From assembly GCF_000766865.1 (NCBI RefSeq), contig NZ_JNFA01000019.1, positions 124,001 to 188,000 on the forward strand: a DNA stretch of 64,000 nucleotides, read 5' to 3'. The translations under genes and the position numbers were made by a program. Shown one piece after another: positions 53,970 through 63,492 of this stretch; positions within the stretch are counted from its first letter, which is position 1; each line of letters opens with the position of its first letter. Origin of the DNA: Listeria booriae. Its GTDB lineage: Bacteria > Bacillota > Bacilli > Lactobacillales > Listeriaceae. The notes below the pieces were generated by a model. That model was not told where the DNA came from. It did not search any database and worked only from the letters and a program-made list of their open reading frames with translations.

Positions 53970-55316
53970 TTATTTATCCTCCTTTTCTGTGATTTTTGCG
54001 TGTAGTTTGCCTTCTGCCATCGTTATTTGTACGGTATCCCCAACGGCTACTTTCGCGCTTGACGTGAGAATATCATCCTCTTTATAAACAACGCTATATC
54101 CGCGGTTTAACAAGGCGAGCGGACTTAAATGTTCTAATGCCTCGACCTTTTGTAAAAAATCGCGACGCAAGGTGGTAAGTTGTAGTTCCATTTGTCGATG
54201 GAGTTGTCTCGTCACGCTCGTTAAATGTTCTTGCTGCTGCACAATTTCACGGTCTAATCCAAGATGCGTCAATCTAAAAGCCACTCGCTCAAACGCATGT
54301 TGCTTCAAAACAAGATGTTGCTTGAGCCCACGTTCTAAACGCTCGATAAAATAATCCGTTCGTTCCTGGTATTGCTCCATTTGGCGCTTTGGACCGTGCA
54401 TGATGAGGCGTTCCTGCTGTTGTAAAACGTGCTGTTTCGACACATCAATCCGTTGCCGCGTTGCCTGAATCAAGCGAAAACGTCTCTCTGCCACGCGCTC
54501 TAATAAATCACGATAATCCGGAACAGCTAATTCGGCTGCAGCTGTAGGTGTTGCCGCTCTAATATCCGCCGCATAATCGGTCAATGTTGTATCTGTTTCA
54601 TGCCCAACTGCAGAAATGACCGGAATATCCGAATCCGCGACTGCCCGTACGACCATTTCTTCGTTAAACGCCCACAAATCCTCAATCGAACCACCGCCAC
54701 GACCAACAATCAACACATCAATATCATTTCGAAAATTTGCGCGTTCAATGTTTCGAACTATATTTGGTGCCGCCGTATCCCCTTGCACAATCGTTGGGAA
54801 AAGCAGAATCTCTGTAGCTGGCATCCGTCTTTTAATCGTCGTAATCATATCGCGAATCGCAGCCCCAGTTTTAGATGTCACAATCCCCACTTTTGCAGGA
54901 AAAGAAGGAAGCGCTCGTTTGCGATTTTGCGCAAAAAGCCCCTCCTTATCTAATTGATTCTTTAATTGCTCAAGCTTGATATACAGGCTTCCGATGCCAT
55001 CTGGCTCCATCCACTCCGCATAAAGCTGATAACGCCCACCTTTACTAAAAACACTCACACGGCCAGTCAATAGGACCTGCATCCCATCTTCTGGCTTAAA
55101 TGCAAGCTTTGTTGCGGACTTCTGGAACATGACACAACGCAATTCTGCGCCCTCATCTTTTAATGTGAAGTACATATGGCCACTGACTGGCTGCTTGAAA
55201 TTCGAAATTTCGCCTTTCACGTAAATATTTTTTAAATACGGATCAACTTCGAATTTCTTTTCAATATATTTCGTTAGTGCCTCGACACTGAGGTATTTAT
55301 CTTGTTCCATCGTCAC
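53970..55316 (-). CDS. xseA: Exodeoxyribonuclease VII large subunit
   Basis: Catalytic subunit degrading single-stranded DNA (448 residues). N-terminal OB fold (VKGEISNFKQPVSGHMYFTLKDE), central nuclease core with GIVTSKTGAAIRDMITTI, IVGRGGGSIEDLWAFNEE and HETDTTLTDYAADIRAATPTAAAE, then a long coiled coil that holds XseB. Confidence 0.96.
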   Translation of the reverse strand: MTMEQDKYLSVEALTKYIEKKFEVDPYLKNIYVKGEISNFKQPVSGHMYFTLKDEGAELRCVMFQKSATKLAFKPEDGMQVLLTGRVSVFSKGGRYQLYAEWMEPDGIGSLYIKLEQLKNQLDKEGLFAQNRKRALPSFPAKVGIVTSKTGAAIRDMITTIKRRMPATEILLFPTIVQGDTAAPNIVRNIERANFRNDIDVLIVGRGGGSIEDLWAFNEEMVVRAVADSDIPVISAVGHETDTTLTDYAADIRAATPTAAAELAVPDYRDLLERVAERRFRLIQATRQRIDVSKQHVLQQQERLIMHGPKRQMEQYQERTDYFIERLERGLKQHLVLKQHAFERVAFRLTHLGLDREIVQQQEHLTSVTRQLHRQMELQLTTLRRDFLQKVEALEHLSPLALLNRGYSVVYKEDDILTSSAKVAVGDTVQITMAEGKLHAKITEKEDK

Positions 55317-55328
55317 ACAACCTTGTCT

Positions 55329-56195
55329 TTATTTCGTTTGTAGTTGTTTATCCCAAATACGTTTCGCCGCTTTTAGTGTGTTAGCAAGCAACATCGTAAT
55401 CGTCATTGGGCCAACGCCACCAGGAACCGGCGTGATATAACCCGCTGTATCTTTGACGTCATCAAAATCAACGTCACCACATAGTTTATTATTTTCATCG
55501 CGATCCATACCAACATCAATAACAACCGCACCAGGCTTAATCGCGTCTTTCTTAATGAATTTCGCAAGACCCGTCGCCACCACTAAAATATCGGCTTCAC
55601 GAGCTACTGCTGGCAAGTCTTTCGTACGACTATGCGCGATTGTCACGGTTGCATTTTCTTGTAAAAGTAACTGTGCAACTGGTTTACCAACGATATTACT
55701 ACGGCCAATAACGACTGCGCGTTTGCCTTCTATCGCTGTTCCCGTAGATTTAATCAATTCAATGATTCCAGCAGGCGTACACGGCACAAAAGCCTCTTTA
55801 CCAACGTATAAATTACCGACATTGATTGGGTGGAAACCGTCCACGTCTTTTTCTGGAATAATTGTGTCAATGACCTTATCTTCTGAAATATGTTTTGGAA
55901 GTGGTAATTGTACTAAAATACCATGAATCGTAACGTCATTGTTTAAATCTTCTACCGTCTCTAATAATTTCGCTTCTGAGATGTCTTCTGGAAGTTCGAT
56001 TAGAACAGACTTCATTCCTGCTTCTTCTGTGCGCTTTTGCTTATTTCTGACATATGTACGACTCGCCTGATTGTCGCCAACAAGTACAACCGCAAGACCT
56101 GGTTGCAGATTTTGTTTTGCGAGTTCGGCTACCTCATGTGTTACGTCTTCCTGAATTTTCTTCGCCAGCTGTTTACCATCAATAATTTGTCCCAT
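55329..56195 (-). CDS. folD: Methylenetetrahydrofolate dehydrogenase/cyclohydrolase
   Basis: Bifunctional folate one-carbon enzyme (288 residues). KIQEDV at the N-terminus, [24 protein letters not shown] (catalytic Lys), [39 protein letters not shown], and [19 protein letters not shown] 56193-56195 is preceded by AAGGGGG; the open frame extends 32 codons further, without a binding site, toward nusB. Confidence 0.96.
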   Translation of the reverse strand: MGQIIDGKQLAKKIQEDVTHEVAELAKQNLQPGLAVVLVGDNQASRTYVRNKQKRTEEAGMKSVLIELPEDISEAKLLETVEDLNNDVTIHGILVQLPLPKHISEDKVIDTIIPEKDVDGFHPINVGNLYVGKEAFVPCTPAGIIELIKSTGTAIEGKRAVVIGRSNIVGKPVAQLLLQENATVTIAHSRTKDLPAVAREADILVVATGLAKFIKKDAIKPGAVVIDVGMDRDENNKLCGDVDFDDVKDTAGYITPVPGGVGPMTITMLLANTLKAAKRIWDKQLQTK

Positions 56196-56341
56196 CAAAA
56201 AAGCCCCCTTGAATTTTATATGAAACCCGCTCAAAGCAATAGGCTCTAAGCGGATAACATGACATTTGAAGTGAAACTGTTCTTGCATCACACAAGAATT
56301 TGGAAATTAAAAATGACACTGCGTAAAAAAATGCTACGTAA

Positions 56342-56725
56342 TTATTCGTCTTTGGCAATGTTCGCGAGTACACCGTTGATGAACTTGCTAGACTTCTCGT
56401 CGCTAAAAATTTTCGCGATTTCTAATGATTCATTTAAACTAACTCGGTCTGGAATATCTTCACAATAAACCATTTCAAAAACGCTGACACGTAATATGGC
56501 AAGGTCTACTTTATTTAGTCGATCCATGCTCCAGTTATCTAAATTCGCTTCGATTTGCGCGTCAATTTCTACTTTATTCGCAACGACACCTTCTACTAGT
56601 TTCTGCAAGTAGGCATCGCTTTCTTCCTCCATTACATTGGCTATCGCTTGGTCCAAATGCATCTCGTTTAGTTCCATTTGAAACAATATTTGGAGAGCTT
56701 TTTCACGGGCTTCTCGTCTTTTCAT
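56342..56725 (-). CDS. nusB: Transcription antitermination factor NusB
   Basis: All-helical RNA-binding factor (127 residues) acting with NusE (S10) on rRNA antitermination. MKRREAREKALQILFQMEL and the C-terminal ILRVSVFEMVYCEDIPDRVSLNESLEIAKIFSDEKSSKFINGVLANIA are diagnostic. Located between asp23/accC and folD as in other Firmicutes. Confidence 0.96.
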   Translation of the reverse strand: MKRREAREKALQILFQMELNEMHLDQAIANVMEEESDAYLQKLVEGVVANKVEIDAQIEANLDNWSMDRLNKVDLAILRVSVFEMVYCEDIPDRVSLNESLEIAKIFSDEKSSKFINGVLANIAKDE

Positions 56726-56774
56726 TAAGAGCTCTACTCCTTACTTACTGCAATGAGGAATTCCCCATTCGTTA

Positions 56775-57173
56775 TTATATTTCTAATTCGTCAAATGATA
56801 GGGTTTCTTGACGCTCGAATTGTACACCAACGATATGGATGTTCACTTCGATGACTTCAAGTCCAGTCATATTTAGAATTGTTTCGCGAATGCTATCTTG
56901 AATGTTTTGTGCTAGCAATGGGATCGTTGCGCCAAATTGAATGTAACAAAAAACATCGATAATAATACCGTCTTCTGTTAAATCGATTTTGACACCTTTA
57001 CTATGATTCACTGCGCCACCAAGACGTTCGCGCATTTCGTTTGTAAAACTGCCTTGCATTCCCGCAACGTTTTCTACTTCTGCTGCGGCAAGTCCGGCAA
57101 TAACACCAATGACTTCTGGTGCGATTTCAATTTTCCCTAGTGTTTCCTCGTTCTTACTTTTCGTTTGTGCCAT
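56775..57173 (-). CDS. Asp23/Gls24-family protein
   Basis: A 132-residue member of the DUF322 (Asp23/YqhY) family. The order accB-accC-yqhY-nusB is conserved in Firmicutes, and YqhY has been linked to control of acetyl-CoA carboxylase in B. subtilis. Core: GKIEIAPEVIGVIAGLAAAEVENVAGMQGS and DVFCYIQFGATIPLLAQNIQ. Start chosen at the second ATG (57171-57173) for spacing from AAGGAGAG. Confidence 0.9.
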   Translation of the reverse strand: MAQTKSKNEETLGKIEIAPEVIGVIAGLAAAEVENVAGMQGSFTNEMRERLGGAVNHSKGVKIDLTEDGIIIDVFCYIQFGATIPLLAQNIQDSIRETILNMTGLEVIEVNIHIVGVQFERQETLSFDELEI

Positions 57174-57185
57174 GATCATCTCTCC

Positions 57186-58541
57186 TTACGATTGATTCAT
57201 TACATCATACTTTTCAAGGAATTTCGTGTTAAAGTCTCCTGATTTGAAAACTTCGTGATCCAATACGCGTAAATGGAAAGGAATCGTTGTTGGAATCCCT
57301 TCAATGGCAAATTCGCCAAGTGCGCGTTTCATTTTTGTAACAGCTTCCTCACGCGTCTCACCATAACAAATCACTTTTGCGACCATAGAATCATAGTATG
57401 GTGGGATTTTGTAGTTCGGATACGCTGCAGAATCAATGCGTACGCCATTGCCGCCTGGTGGTAAGTAAAACTTGATTTCTCCAGGTGCTGGCATGAAGTT
57501 CTTCTCTGGGTTCTCCGCATTAATACGGCACTCAATCGCCCAACCAGTTAGTTTCACGTCGTCTTGTTTAATTGTTAATGGTTCGCCAGATGCAACGAGG
57601 ATTTGTTGTTTCACAATATCGATACCTGTGATCCATTCTGTCACGGGATGTTCCACTTGTACACGTGTATTCATCTCCATGAAGTAAAACGATTTCTCGT
57701 GTGGTTCGTAAATGAATTCGATCGTTCCAGCGCCAGAATATTTCACAGCTTTTGCAGCTTTGACGGCAGCTTTCCCCATTTTTTGACGCATTTTTTCGTC
57801 AAGTGCTGGAGATGGTGCTTCTTCAATTAGTTTCTGCAAACGGCGTTGGATCGAGCAATCACGTTCACCTAGATGAATCGCATTGCCATAATTATCGGCT
57901 AAAATTTGGATTTCGACATGGCGGAAATCTTGAATGAACTTCTCGATATAAACGCCTGGATCGCCAAATGCTGTTTCTGCTTCTTGTTGCGTGATTTGCA
58001 AGCCTGAAATTAGCTTTTCTTCGTCCTCGGCGACACGGATACCTTTACCGCCACCACCAGCTGTTGCTTTAATGATGACTGGATAGCCGATTTTCTTGGC
58101 TAATTTCTTCGCTTCTTCTACGTCTTTGATGATACCTGTAGAACCTGGAACAACTGGTACGCCTGCTTTTTTCATTGTTTCACGAGCGACGTCTTTTGTC
58201 CCCATTTGCGAAATCGCGTTCGCACTTGGTCCGATAAAAATAATATTGCAATCTTGGCATAGCTCTGCAAAATCAGCATTCTCCGCCAAGAAACCGTAAC
58301 CTGGATGAATCGCGTCACAGTTCGTTAAAATTGCGACACTAATAATATTCGACATGTTTAAGTAACTTTCTTTGGATGAAGCTGGACCTACGCAGTATGC
58401 TTCGTCTGCGAGTTGGATATGTAAACTCTCGGCATCTGCTTCAGAATAAATCGCAACGGTTTCTATGTTCATCTCTTTCGCTGCACGAATGATACGAACG
58501 GCAATTTCTCCCCGATTCGCAATCAGTATTTTTTTTATCAT
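57186..58541 (-). CDS. accC: Biotin carboxylase, acetyl-CoA carboxylase subunit
   Basis: ATP-dependent carboxylation of biotin on AccB (451 residues). N-terminal KILIANRGEIAVRIIRAAKE, ATP-grasp loop IIKATAGGGGKGIRVAEDEE, VEIQILADNYGNAIHLGERDCSIQRR, EFIYEPHEKSFYFMEMNTRVQVEHPVTE and the C-terminal domain are complete. Follows accB by 12 bp. Confidence 0.97.
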   Translation of the reverse strand: MIKKILIANRGEIAVRIIRAAKEMNIETVAIYSEADAESLHIQLADEAYCVGPASSKESYLNMSNIISVAILTNCDAIHPGYGFLAENADFAELCQDCNIIFIGPSANAISQMGTKDVARETMKKAGVPVVPGSTGIIKDVEEAKKLAKKIGYPVIIKATAGGGGKGIRVAEDEEKLISGLQITQQEAETAFGDPGVYIEKFIQDFRHVEIQILADNYGNAIHLGERDCSIQRRLQKLIEEAPSPALDEKMRQKMGKAAVKAAKAVKYSGAGTIEFIYEPHEKSFYFMEMNTRVQVEHPVTEWITGIDIVKQQILVASGEPLTIKQDDVKLTGWAIECRINAENPEKNFMPAPGEIKFYLPPGGNGVRIDSAAYPNYKIPPYYDSMVAKVICYGETREEAVTKMKRALGEFAIEGIPTTIPFHLRVLDHEVFKSGDFNTKFLEKYDVMNQS

Positions 58542-58553
58542 GTTAATTACCCC

Positions 58554-59018
58554 TTATTTCTTTCTAACTTTAAATAACGGTTGGCCAAATTCGACTAATT
58601 CTCCATTAGAAGCAAGCACTTCGACGATTTCCCCGTTCACTTCTGCTTCTACTTCGTTCAATAATTTCATTGCTTCGATGATACATACTGTTGTTTTATC
58701 GTTTACAGATGCTCCTGCTGACACAAAATCTGGGCTTTCTGGGTTCGGCGCACTGTAGAACGTACCGACCATTGGCGATGTAATCACATGTAAATCTTCT
58801 GCTACTGGTGCTGGCGTTTCTACTTGTGTGTCTGCTGCTGGTTGTTGTGGCGCTGGAAGAATGGCTTGTACTGCAGGCGCTGTTGGAACGTGTGCTACTG
58901 CGTGTTCGCCACCTTTTTTCATTTTGATTTTCCCTTGCTCTGTTTCATATTCGAATTCAGTCAATGAAGACTCATCCACTAATTTCACAAGTTGCTTAAT
59001 TTCGCTAATTGAAAACAT
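58554..59018 (-). CDS. accB: Biotin carboxyl carrier protein
   Basis: Biotin carrier of acetyl-CoA carboxylase (154 residues). An N-terminal helical region, a Pro/Ala-rich linker (HVPTAPAVQAILPAPQQPA), and a C-terminal biotinyl domain with IEAMKLLNEVEAEVNG, the Lys of AMK being the biotin site. ATG 59016-59018 follows AAGGAG by 11 nt; a GTG four codons earlier abuts the site. First gene of accB-accC. Confidence 0.96.
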   Translation of the reverse strand: MFSISEIKQLVKLVDESSLTEFEYETEQGKIKMKKGGEHAVAHVPTAPAVQAILPAPQQPAADTQVETPAPVAEDLHVITSPMVGTFYSAPNPESPDFVSAGASVNDKTTVCIIEAMKLLNEVEAEVNGEIVEVLASNGELVEFGQPLFKVRKK

Positions 59019-59142
59019 TATTATAAACACTCCTTAAAATTCATCTATACAAATTATATATAAGTTCAAATGCATTCGCCACGCATCTTAATTATTGTAT
59101 CATACTTTTAAAAGAAACTCGCCGTTTAAGCCCCTTTTTTTG

Positions 59143-59197
59143 CAAAAAAAATAGCCGTGTCAATTCCTGTTGTTACGCCTGGAATTGACAGACTATT
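59143..59197 (-). terminator. Terminator of efp
   Basis: A stem of about 17 bp (59150-59167 with 59181-59197; core GTCAATTCC/GGAATTGAC), then eight Us on the minus strand, 5 bp after the efp stop. Confidence 0.92.
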
Positions 59198-59202
59198 TCT
59201 AT

Positions 59203-59763
59203 TTATTGGGCACGTGACACGTAAGAAGATTCTGTTGTGTTAATTACCAATGTATCGTCCACGTTGACGAAGAAAGGCACATTTACAACTAGGCCAGTTT
59301 CAAGTGTTGCTGGTTTAGAACCACCAGAAGATGTATCACCTTTAATTCCTGGGTCTGTTGCCACGACTTTCAATTCTACCGTGTTCGGAAGATCGACACC
59401 AATTGTTTCTCCTTGATACATAACAATTTGTACTTCCATATTTTCACGCAAAAATTTCAATTCATACTCGATTTGTTTTTCTGGAAGTTCGATTTGCTCA
59501 TAAGATTCTGTATCCATGAACACGTGTTGGTCTCCGCTTGCATATAAATATTGCATTTTGCGGTTATCGATTTGTGCTTTGGCTACTTTTTCGCCGCCGC
59601 GGAATGTTTTTTCTTGAATCGCGCCAGTACGTAGGTTACGTAGTTTTGAACGAACGAATGCCGCGCCTTTTCCTGGTTTTACATGTTGGAAATCTAGCAC
59701 GCGCCAGATGCCGTTATCAACTTCAATCGTTAAGCCTGTTTTAAAATCGTTTACTGAAATCAT
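59203..59763 (-). CDS. efp: Elongation factor P
   Basis: Relieves ribosome stalling at polyproline stretches (186 residues). Three beta domains; the loop [15 protein letters not shown] places Lys32 at the tip that is post-translationally modified (5-aminopentanol in B. subtilis). The C-terminus [29 protein letters not shown] is typical. Downstream of pepP by 71 bp, with a strong terminator. Confidence 0.97.
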   Translation of the reverse strand: MISVNDFKTGLTIEVDNGIWRVLDFQHVKPGKGAAFVRSKLRNLRTGAIQEKTFRGGEKVAKAQIDNRKMQYLYASGDQHVFMDTESYEQIELPEKQIEYELKFLRENMEVQIVMYQGETIGVDLPNTVELKVVATDPGIKGDTSSGGSKPATLETGLVVNVPFFVNVDDTLVINTTESSYVSRAQ

Positions 59764-59834
59764 CTTTGTTCCTCCTACTTTTAAGTTGGTTTCATCCTTA
59801 CTTATTTAACCACAAAACGCGTCATTATACAATT

Positions 59835-60896
59835 CTATAATATAATTAGTTCTTTGGAAGAATGTGTCAAGACTTCATTTCCTGCTTCTGTGATTAAAAT
59901 ATCATCTTCAATCCGCACGCCGCCAATGCCTGGCAAGTAAATACCTGGCTCGTCTGTTACTACATTTCCTGGTACTAACACGTTAGGGCTTTTCACCGAA
60001 AGATTTGGCCCCTCGTGGATTTCTAAACCGATACCGTGACCAAGTGAGTGACCGAATGCCTCACCGTAGCCTTTTGAAGCGATATGATTACGAGCAATAG
60101 CATCCGCTTCAATGCCTGTTAATCCTGGTCTTAGCGCATCAATCACTTTCAATTGGGCTTCAAGCGTAATCGCATAAATTTCTTTTAGCTTCTCACTCGG
60201 TTCACCAATCGCAATCGTACGCGTCATGTCGGAGCAGTAGCCGTTATAGTAGCAACCATAATCCATCGTTACAAAATCGCCCACTTCGATGATTTTGTCG
60301 GAAGCAACACCGTGTGGCAATGCTGAACGAACGCCAGAAGCCACAATCGTGTCAAACGAAGAACCAGAAGCACCGTTTCTACGCATGAAAAATTCTAATT
60401 CATTCGATACTTCAAGCTCTGTTAAACCAGGTTTAATGAACGTTAAAATATGCGTAAATGCTGCATCTGCAATCTCACACGCCGTTTTAATCGCTGAAAG
60501 TTCGTCTGCTGTCTTTACTTTGCGCATATCTTCTAAGATGTCGCTAAACGGTTCCAATGTCGCAGAAAAAGAACTTTGCATTAATTTATGCTCCGCAACA
60601 GTCACATAAGCTTCTTCGAAAAAGACTGTTTTCAGTTTTTGTTCCGCGATAATCTCTTCTACCGTATCCAAAATCGGACCTTTATTTTGGCGTATTTCAT
60701 AGCCTACTGCTTGTTTTGCCGCTTGTTCTGTATAACGGAAATCCGTAATGAAGAACGCTTTGTTTGGCGTAATTAAAGCCATACCAGTCGTTCCTGTGAA
60801 ATCTGCCACGTAGCGACGGTTGTAATCGCTCGTCACAAGAATAGCATCCATTTTTTTATCCGTTAGTATTGCTTGAATTTTAGCTAGTTTTGTCAT
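59835..60896 (-). CDS. pepP: Xaa-Pro aminopeptidase (M24)
   Basis: Dinuclear-metal aminopeptidase removing N-terminal residues before proline (353 residues). N-terminal creatinase-like domain, then the pita-bread fold with TMDYGCYYNGYCSDMTRTIAIG (metal Asp pair), GHSLGHGIGLEIHEGP (His), VTDEPGIYLPGIGGVRIEDDILIT (Glu pair). AGGAGG upstream. pepP-efp adjacency is conserved in Firmicutes. Confidence 0.96.
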   Translation of the reverse strand: MTKLAKIQAILTDKKMDAILVTSDYNRRYVADFTGTTGMALITPNKAFFITDFRYTEQAAKQAVGYEIRQNKGPILDTVEEIIAEQKLKTVFFEEAYVTVAEHKLMQSSFSATLEPFSDILEDMRKVKTADELSAIKTACEIADAAFTHILTFIKPGLTELEVSNELEFFMRRNGASGSSFDTIVASGVRSALPHGVASDKIIEVGDFVTMDYGCYYNGYCSDMTRTIAIGEPSEKLKEIYAITLEAQLKVIDALRPGLTGIEADAIARNHIASKGYGEAFGHSLGHGIGLEIHEGPNLSVKSPNVLVPGNVVTDEPGIYLPGIGGVRIEDDILITEAGNEVLTHSSKELIIL

Positions 60897-61061
60897 TTTT
60901 ATTCCTCCTAAAAAGTCATTATGTATCCTGATTTACACTCGAATACTGCTATTCTATCACAAATGCGACAAAATAACTTTTTTTATGCGTTAAAAACTAT
61001 ACGAACGGGCGAAATTAGCGTAGAATAACAGGTGTATATTAAATAAGGCTGGTGAACCATT

Positions 61062-62021
61062 TTGAGTGAACAGACAAAAGGAATATATGGAGGACAGGCA
61101 GTTGTCGAAGGTGTCATGTTTGGTGGTAGAAAAGAAACTGTGACAGCAATTAGACGAAAAGACGGCTCCATCGAATACTTCTATTTAACAAAAAATCCTC
61201 CTGCATGGGTACAAACTTTAAAACGCATCCCATTCATCCGCGGCATCGTTGCCCTAGTGGAATCAAGCGCTATCGGTTCCAAGCATCTGACTTTCGCGAC
61301 AGACCGCTACGATGAAGATCCGCAAGACGAAGCGGAGAATGTAAAAATCGAGAAAAAAGAATCGAAATTAGCCATGTGGCTTGGCGTCGCCGTTGTCGGT
61401 GTACTCTCCTTTATCTTCGCCAAATTCGTCATGACGCTAATTCCTGTTTTCATTGCCAACTTGTTCCGCCCTCTCGTTTCTGGCGATATGGGACAAATCA
61501 TGTTGGAGACTTTGTTTAAGCTAATTCTTTTACTCGGCTATATTTTCGCAGTTTCGCAAACCCCAATTATAAAACGCGTCTTCCAATATCATGGCGCTGA
61601 ACATAAAGTCATTAATTGCTACGAAGCAGACTTAGAACTGACGGTTGCTAATGTGCAAAGCAGATCTCGTTTACATTATCGTTGTGGTTCTAGCTTTATT
61701 CTATTTACAGTCATTGTCGGTATGTTCATTTATATGCTCGTTCCAACTGATCCACTTTGGGTTCGCGTCGTGAACCGGATTTTACTTATTCCTGTCGTAC
61801 TCGGCGTTGCTTTTGAAGTCTTACAACTAACGAACAAATGCCGTAACATCCCCGTTTTGAAATACCTAGGTGTGCCAGGATTATGGTTGCAATTATTAAC
61901 AACGAAAGAACCGCAAGATGATCAAGTAGAAGTCGCGATTGCTTCGTTCCAAGAACTACACCGCGTAGAACAAACAAGCAAAGAAGCTGTACTTCCGGAA
62001 AATTTAGAATTACTTGAATGA
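61062..62021 (+). CDS. yqhQ: YqhQ-like membrane protein (DUF1385)
   Basis: A 319-residue protein with the DUF1385 pattern: YGGQAVVEGVMFGGRKETVTAIRRKDG at the N-terminus, membrane segments near 107-135, 145-165, 208-228 and 233-250, and FQYHGAEHKVINCYEADLELT in the middle, whose conserved His/Glu/Cys residues suggest a metal-binding or catalytic site. Function is not established. Start TTG with AAGGCTGGTGA upstream. Divergent from pepP. Confidence 0.85.
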   Translation: MSEQTKGIYGGQAVVEGVMFGGRKETVTAIRRKDGSIEYFYLTKNPPAWVQTLKRIPFIRGIVALVESSAIGSKHLTFATDRYDEDPQDEAENVKIEKKESKLAMWLGVAVVGVLSFIFAKFVMTLIPVFIANLFRPLVSGDMGQIMLETLFKLILLLGYIFAVSQTPIIKRVFQYHGAEHKVINCYEADLELTVANVQSRSRLHYRCGSSFILFTVIVGMFIYMLVPTDPLWVRVVNRILLIPVVLGVAFEVLQLTNKCRNIPVLKYLGVPGLWLQLLTTKEPQDDQVEVAIASFQELHRVEQTSKEAVLPENLELLE

Positions 62022-62030
62022 GGTGACAAG

Positions 62031-62306
62031 ATGCGTAAATTCCCGATTTGGGTGTACATTTTAGCAATTTTGGCGGTCATCGGTATTTTTACAGTTGGAT
62101 TTAAGAGCATTTTGAGTAGCGTTATCGTTTCTGTTATTGTGATTCTCCTCATCTGGCTTGTCTTTCGGTTTTTTAGTACTAAACCACCAAAGGACGATAA
62201 GTACCAAGCAGCCGTGAAACAATCGCAGAAATTGCGCGCCAAACAGCAACCAACTAGAAAAAAACGTAAAACTTCGCTGAAAGTCATTGATGGAAAGAAG
62301 AAATAA
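62031..62306 (+). CDS. Small two-helix membrane protein, SA1362/YqhP-like
   Basis: A 91-residue protein with two hydrophobic segments (about 6-22, IWVYILAILAVIGIFTVGF, and 29-47, SSVIVSVIVILLIWLVF) and a strongly basic C-terminal tail (KLRAKQQPTRKKRKTSLKVIDGKKK). Position between yqhQ and yqhL, with a ribosome binding site (GAGGTG), matches the small SA1362/YqhP-type gene found there in other Firmicutes; I am unsure of the family name. Function unknown. Confidence 0.7.
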   Translation: MRKFPIWVYILAILAVIGIFTVGFKSILSSVIVSVIVILLIWLVFRFFSTKPPKDDKYQAAVKQSQKLRAKQQPTRKKRKTSLKVIDGKKK

Positions 62307-62352
62307 GTTATAATAGTAATTGGAAATAGATATTTGAAAGGGGTATATCAGC

Positions 62353-62742
62353 TTGAATATTGACTGGAGTTGGGTTTTAGCAATCGCGATTTTACTTGTG
62401 TTGCTAGGCTATGAATTGTATCAATTCATGATGAGAAGAAAAGCATTGACCATTTTAACAGAGGAAGAATTTAAGAAAGACTATCGGAAAGCGCAACTAA
62501 TTGATGTTCGCGAACCAAACGAGTTCGATGCAGGACATATTTTAGGAGCACGCAACATTCCGATGTCTCAAATGAAAGCTCGCAAAGCAGAAATTCGTCA
62601 AGACTTACCCGTTTACTTGTACTGCCAAAGCGCACAACGAAGCAACCGCGCAGCTATCCTACTTTATAAGAATGGCTACCGCAACTTGTTCCAACTAAAA
62701 GGCGGCTACAAGAAGTGGACAGGAAAAACGAAATCCAAATAA
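62353..62742 (+). CDS. yqhL: Membrane-anchored rhodanese-like protein (YqhL)
   Basis: A 129-residue protein: an N-terminal membrane anchor (WVLAIAILLVLLGYELYQFMM) then one rhodanese domain with LIDVREPNEFDAGHILGARNIP and the active-site loop CQSAQRSNRAA carrying the catalytic Cys. Probably sulfur or redox handling at the membrane. TTG start at 62353, with AAAGGGG upstream. Confidence 0.88.
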   Translation: MNIDWSWVLAIAILLVLLGYELYQFMMRRKALTILTEEEFKKDYRKAQLIDVREPNEFDAGHILGARNIPMSQMKARKAEIRQDLPVYLYCQSAQRSNRAAILLYKNGYRNLFQLKGGYKKWTGKTKSK

Positions 62743-62747
62743 TAATT

Positions 62748-62782
62748 AAAAACCACTAGAGCAATGCGGCCTGGTGGTTTTT
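62748..62782 (+). terminator. Terminator of yqhQ-yqhL unit
   Basis: AAAAACCAC (62748-62756) with GTGGTTTTT (62774-62782), 17-nt loop with some internal pairing. It lies just upstream of the pentapeptide-repeat gene. Confidence 0.75.
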
Positions 62783-62798
62783 CTAAAGGAGAATATAT

Positions 62799-63440
62799 AT
62801 GGCAAAGAAAATCCAACAACCAAAAATGCCGCCACAACTAGCTGCATTTGATCCGAATTGGCTATCTGAGGAAGTGTATTTACGCGAAGTTCTAATCGAA
62901 AACCAAGATTTTAACCCCGACCCAATGGAACGCATTGTTTTAGACCAAGTCATTATGCGCAATGTGCACTTTGTTACGAAGGAATTTCCGAACATCGAGT
63001 TGACAGACGTTATTTTTGAAAAGTGTGACCTTTCTAATGTTCTGTTCAATACGGCGGTCATTCATCGTTGCCAATTCATTGATTGTAAGTTGACTGGTGC
63101 TGATTTATCGGATTCGATTATTCATAATACAAGTTTCCAGAACTGCTTAATGACCATGAGTTCCCTTGGATTCACGAAATTTAAGCATGTCGAATGGACA
63201 AATTGTTCGCTACTTAATGCAGATTTCTATGAATCAGAACTGAAAAATTCGGAAATCATCGGATGCGAATTGAATGAAGCGAATTTCTCAAATGTGGCGA
63301 TGGAAAACATTGATTTAAGCGCCAATCATTTCGATGGTATCATGGTGTCGCTGGATAAACTGCGTGGTTGTCGCGTAACTTCTGAACAAGCGCTTAGTTT
63401 TGCGAGAGCTCTTGGGTTAGCGATTGTGGAAGATGAATAA
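62799..63440 (+). CDS. Pentapeptide-repeat protein
   Basis: A 213-residue right-handed quadrilateral beta-helix protein. Pentapeptide repeats with central Leu/Phe run from about residue 48 to 180, such as IELTD VIFEK CDLSN VLFNT, CQFID CKLTG ADLSD, and ADFYE SELKN SEIIG CELNE ANFSN. Related proteins include Qnr- and MfpA-like DNA mimics that protect gyrase, but many pentapeptide proteins have other or unknown roles, and nothing here proves gyrase binding. AAAGGAG lies before the ATG. Flanked by terminators on both sides, so it may be expressed from read-through or a promoter inside the short gap. Confidence 0.88.
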   Translation: MAKKIQQPKMPPQLAAFDPNWLSEEVYLREVLIENQDFNPDPMERIVLDQVIMRNVHFVTKEFPNIELTDVIFEKCDLSNVLFNTAVIHRCQFIDCKLTGADLSDSIIHNTSFQNCLMTMSSLGFTKFKHVEWTNCSLLNADFYESELKNSEIIGCELNEANFSNVAMENIDLSANHFDGIMVSLDKLRGCRVTSEQALSFARALGLAIVEDE

Positions 63441-63442
63441 AT

Positions 63443-63492
63443 AAAGACGCTGAGCATTCCTGAATTAAACAGGGGCACTCAGCGTCTTTTTT
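63443..63492. terminator. Bidirectional terminator pentapeptide gene / gcvPB
   Basis: A 20-bp stem (AAAGACGCTGAG at the outer left arm, CTCAGCGTCTTT at the right; inner CCTG/CAGG with a few mismatches), followed by TTTTTT, with ATAAA before. Serves two convergent genes. Confidence 0.92.

Noticed and set aside
56196-56291. 32-codon N-terminal extension of folD
   Set aside because: AAGGGGG precedes the inner ATG, and the family begins at MGQIIDG-like sequence; the extension has no homology that I can see.
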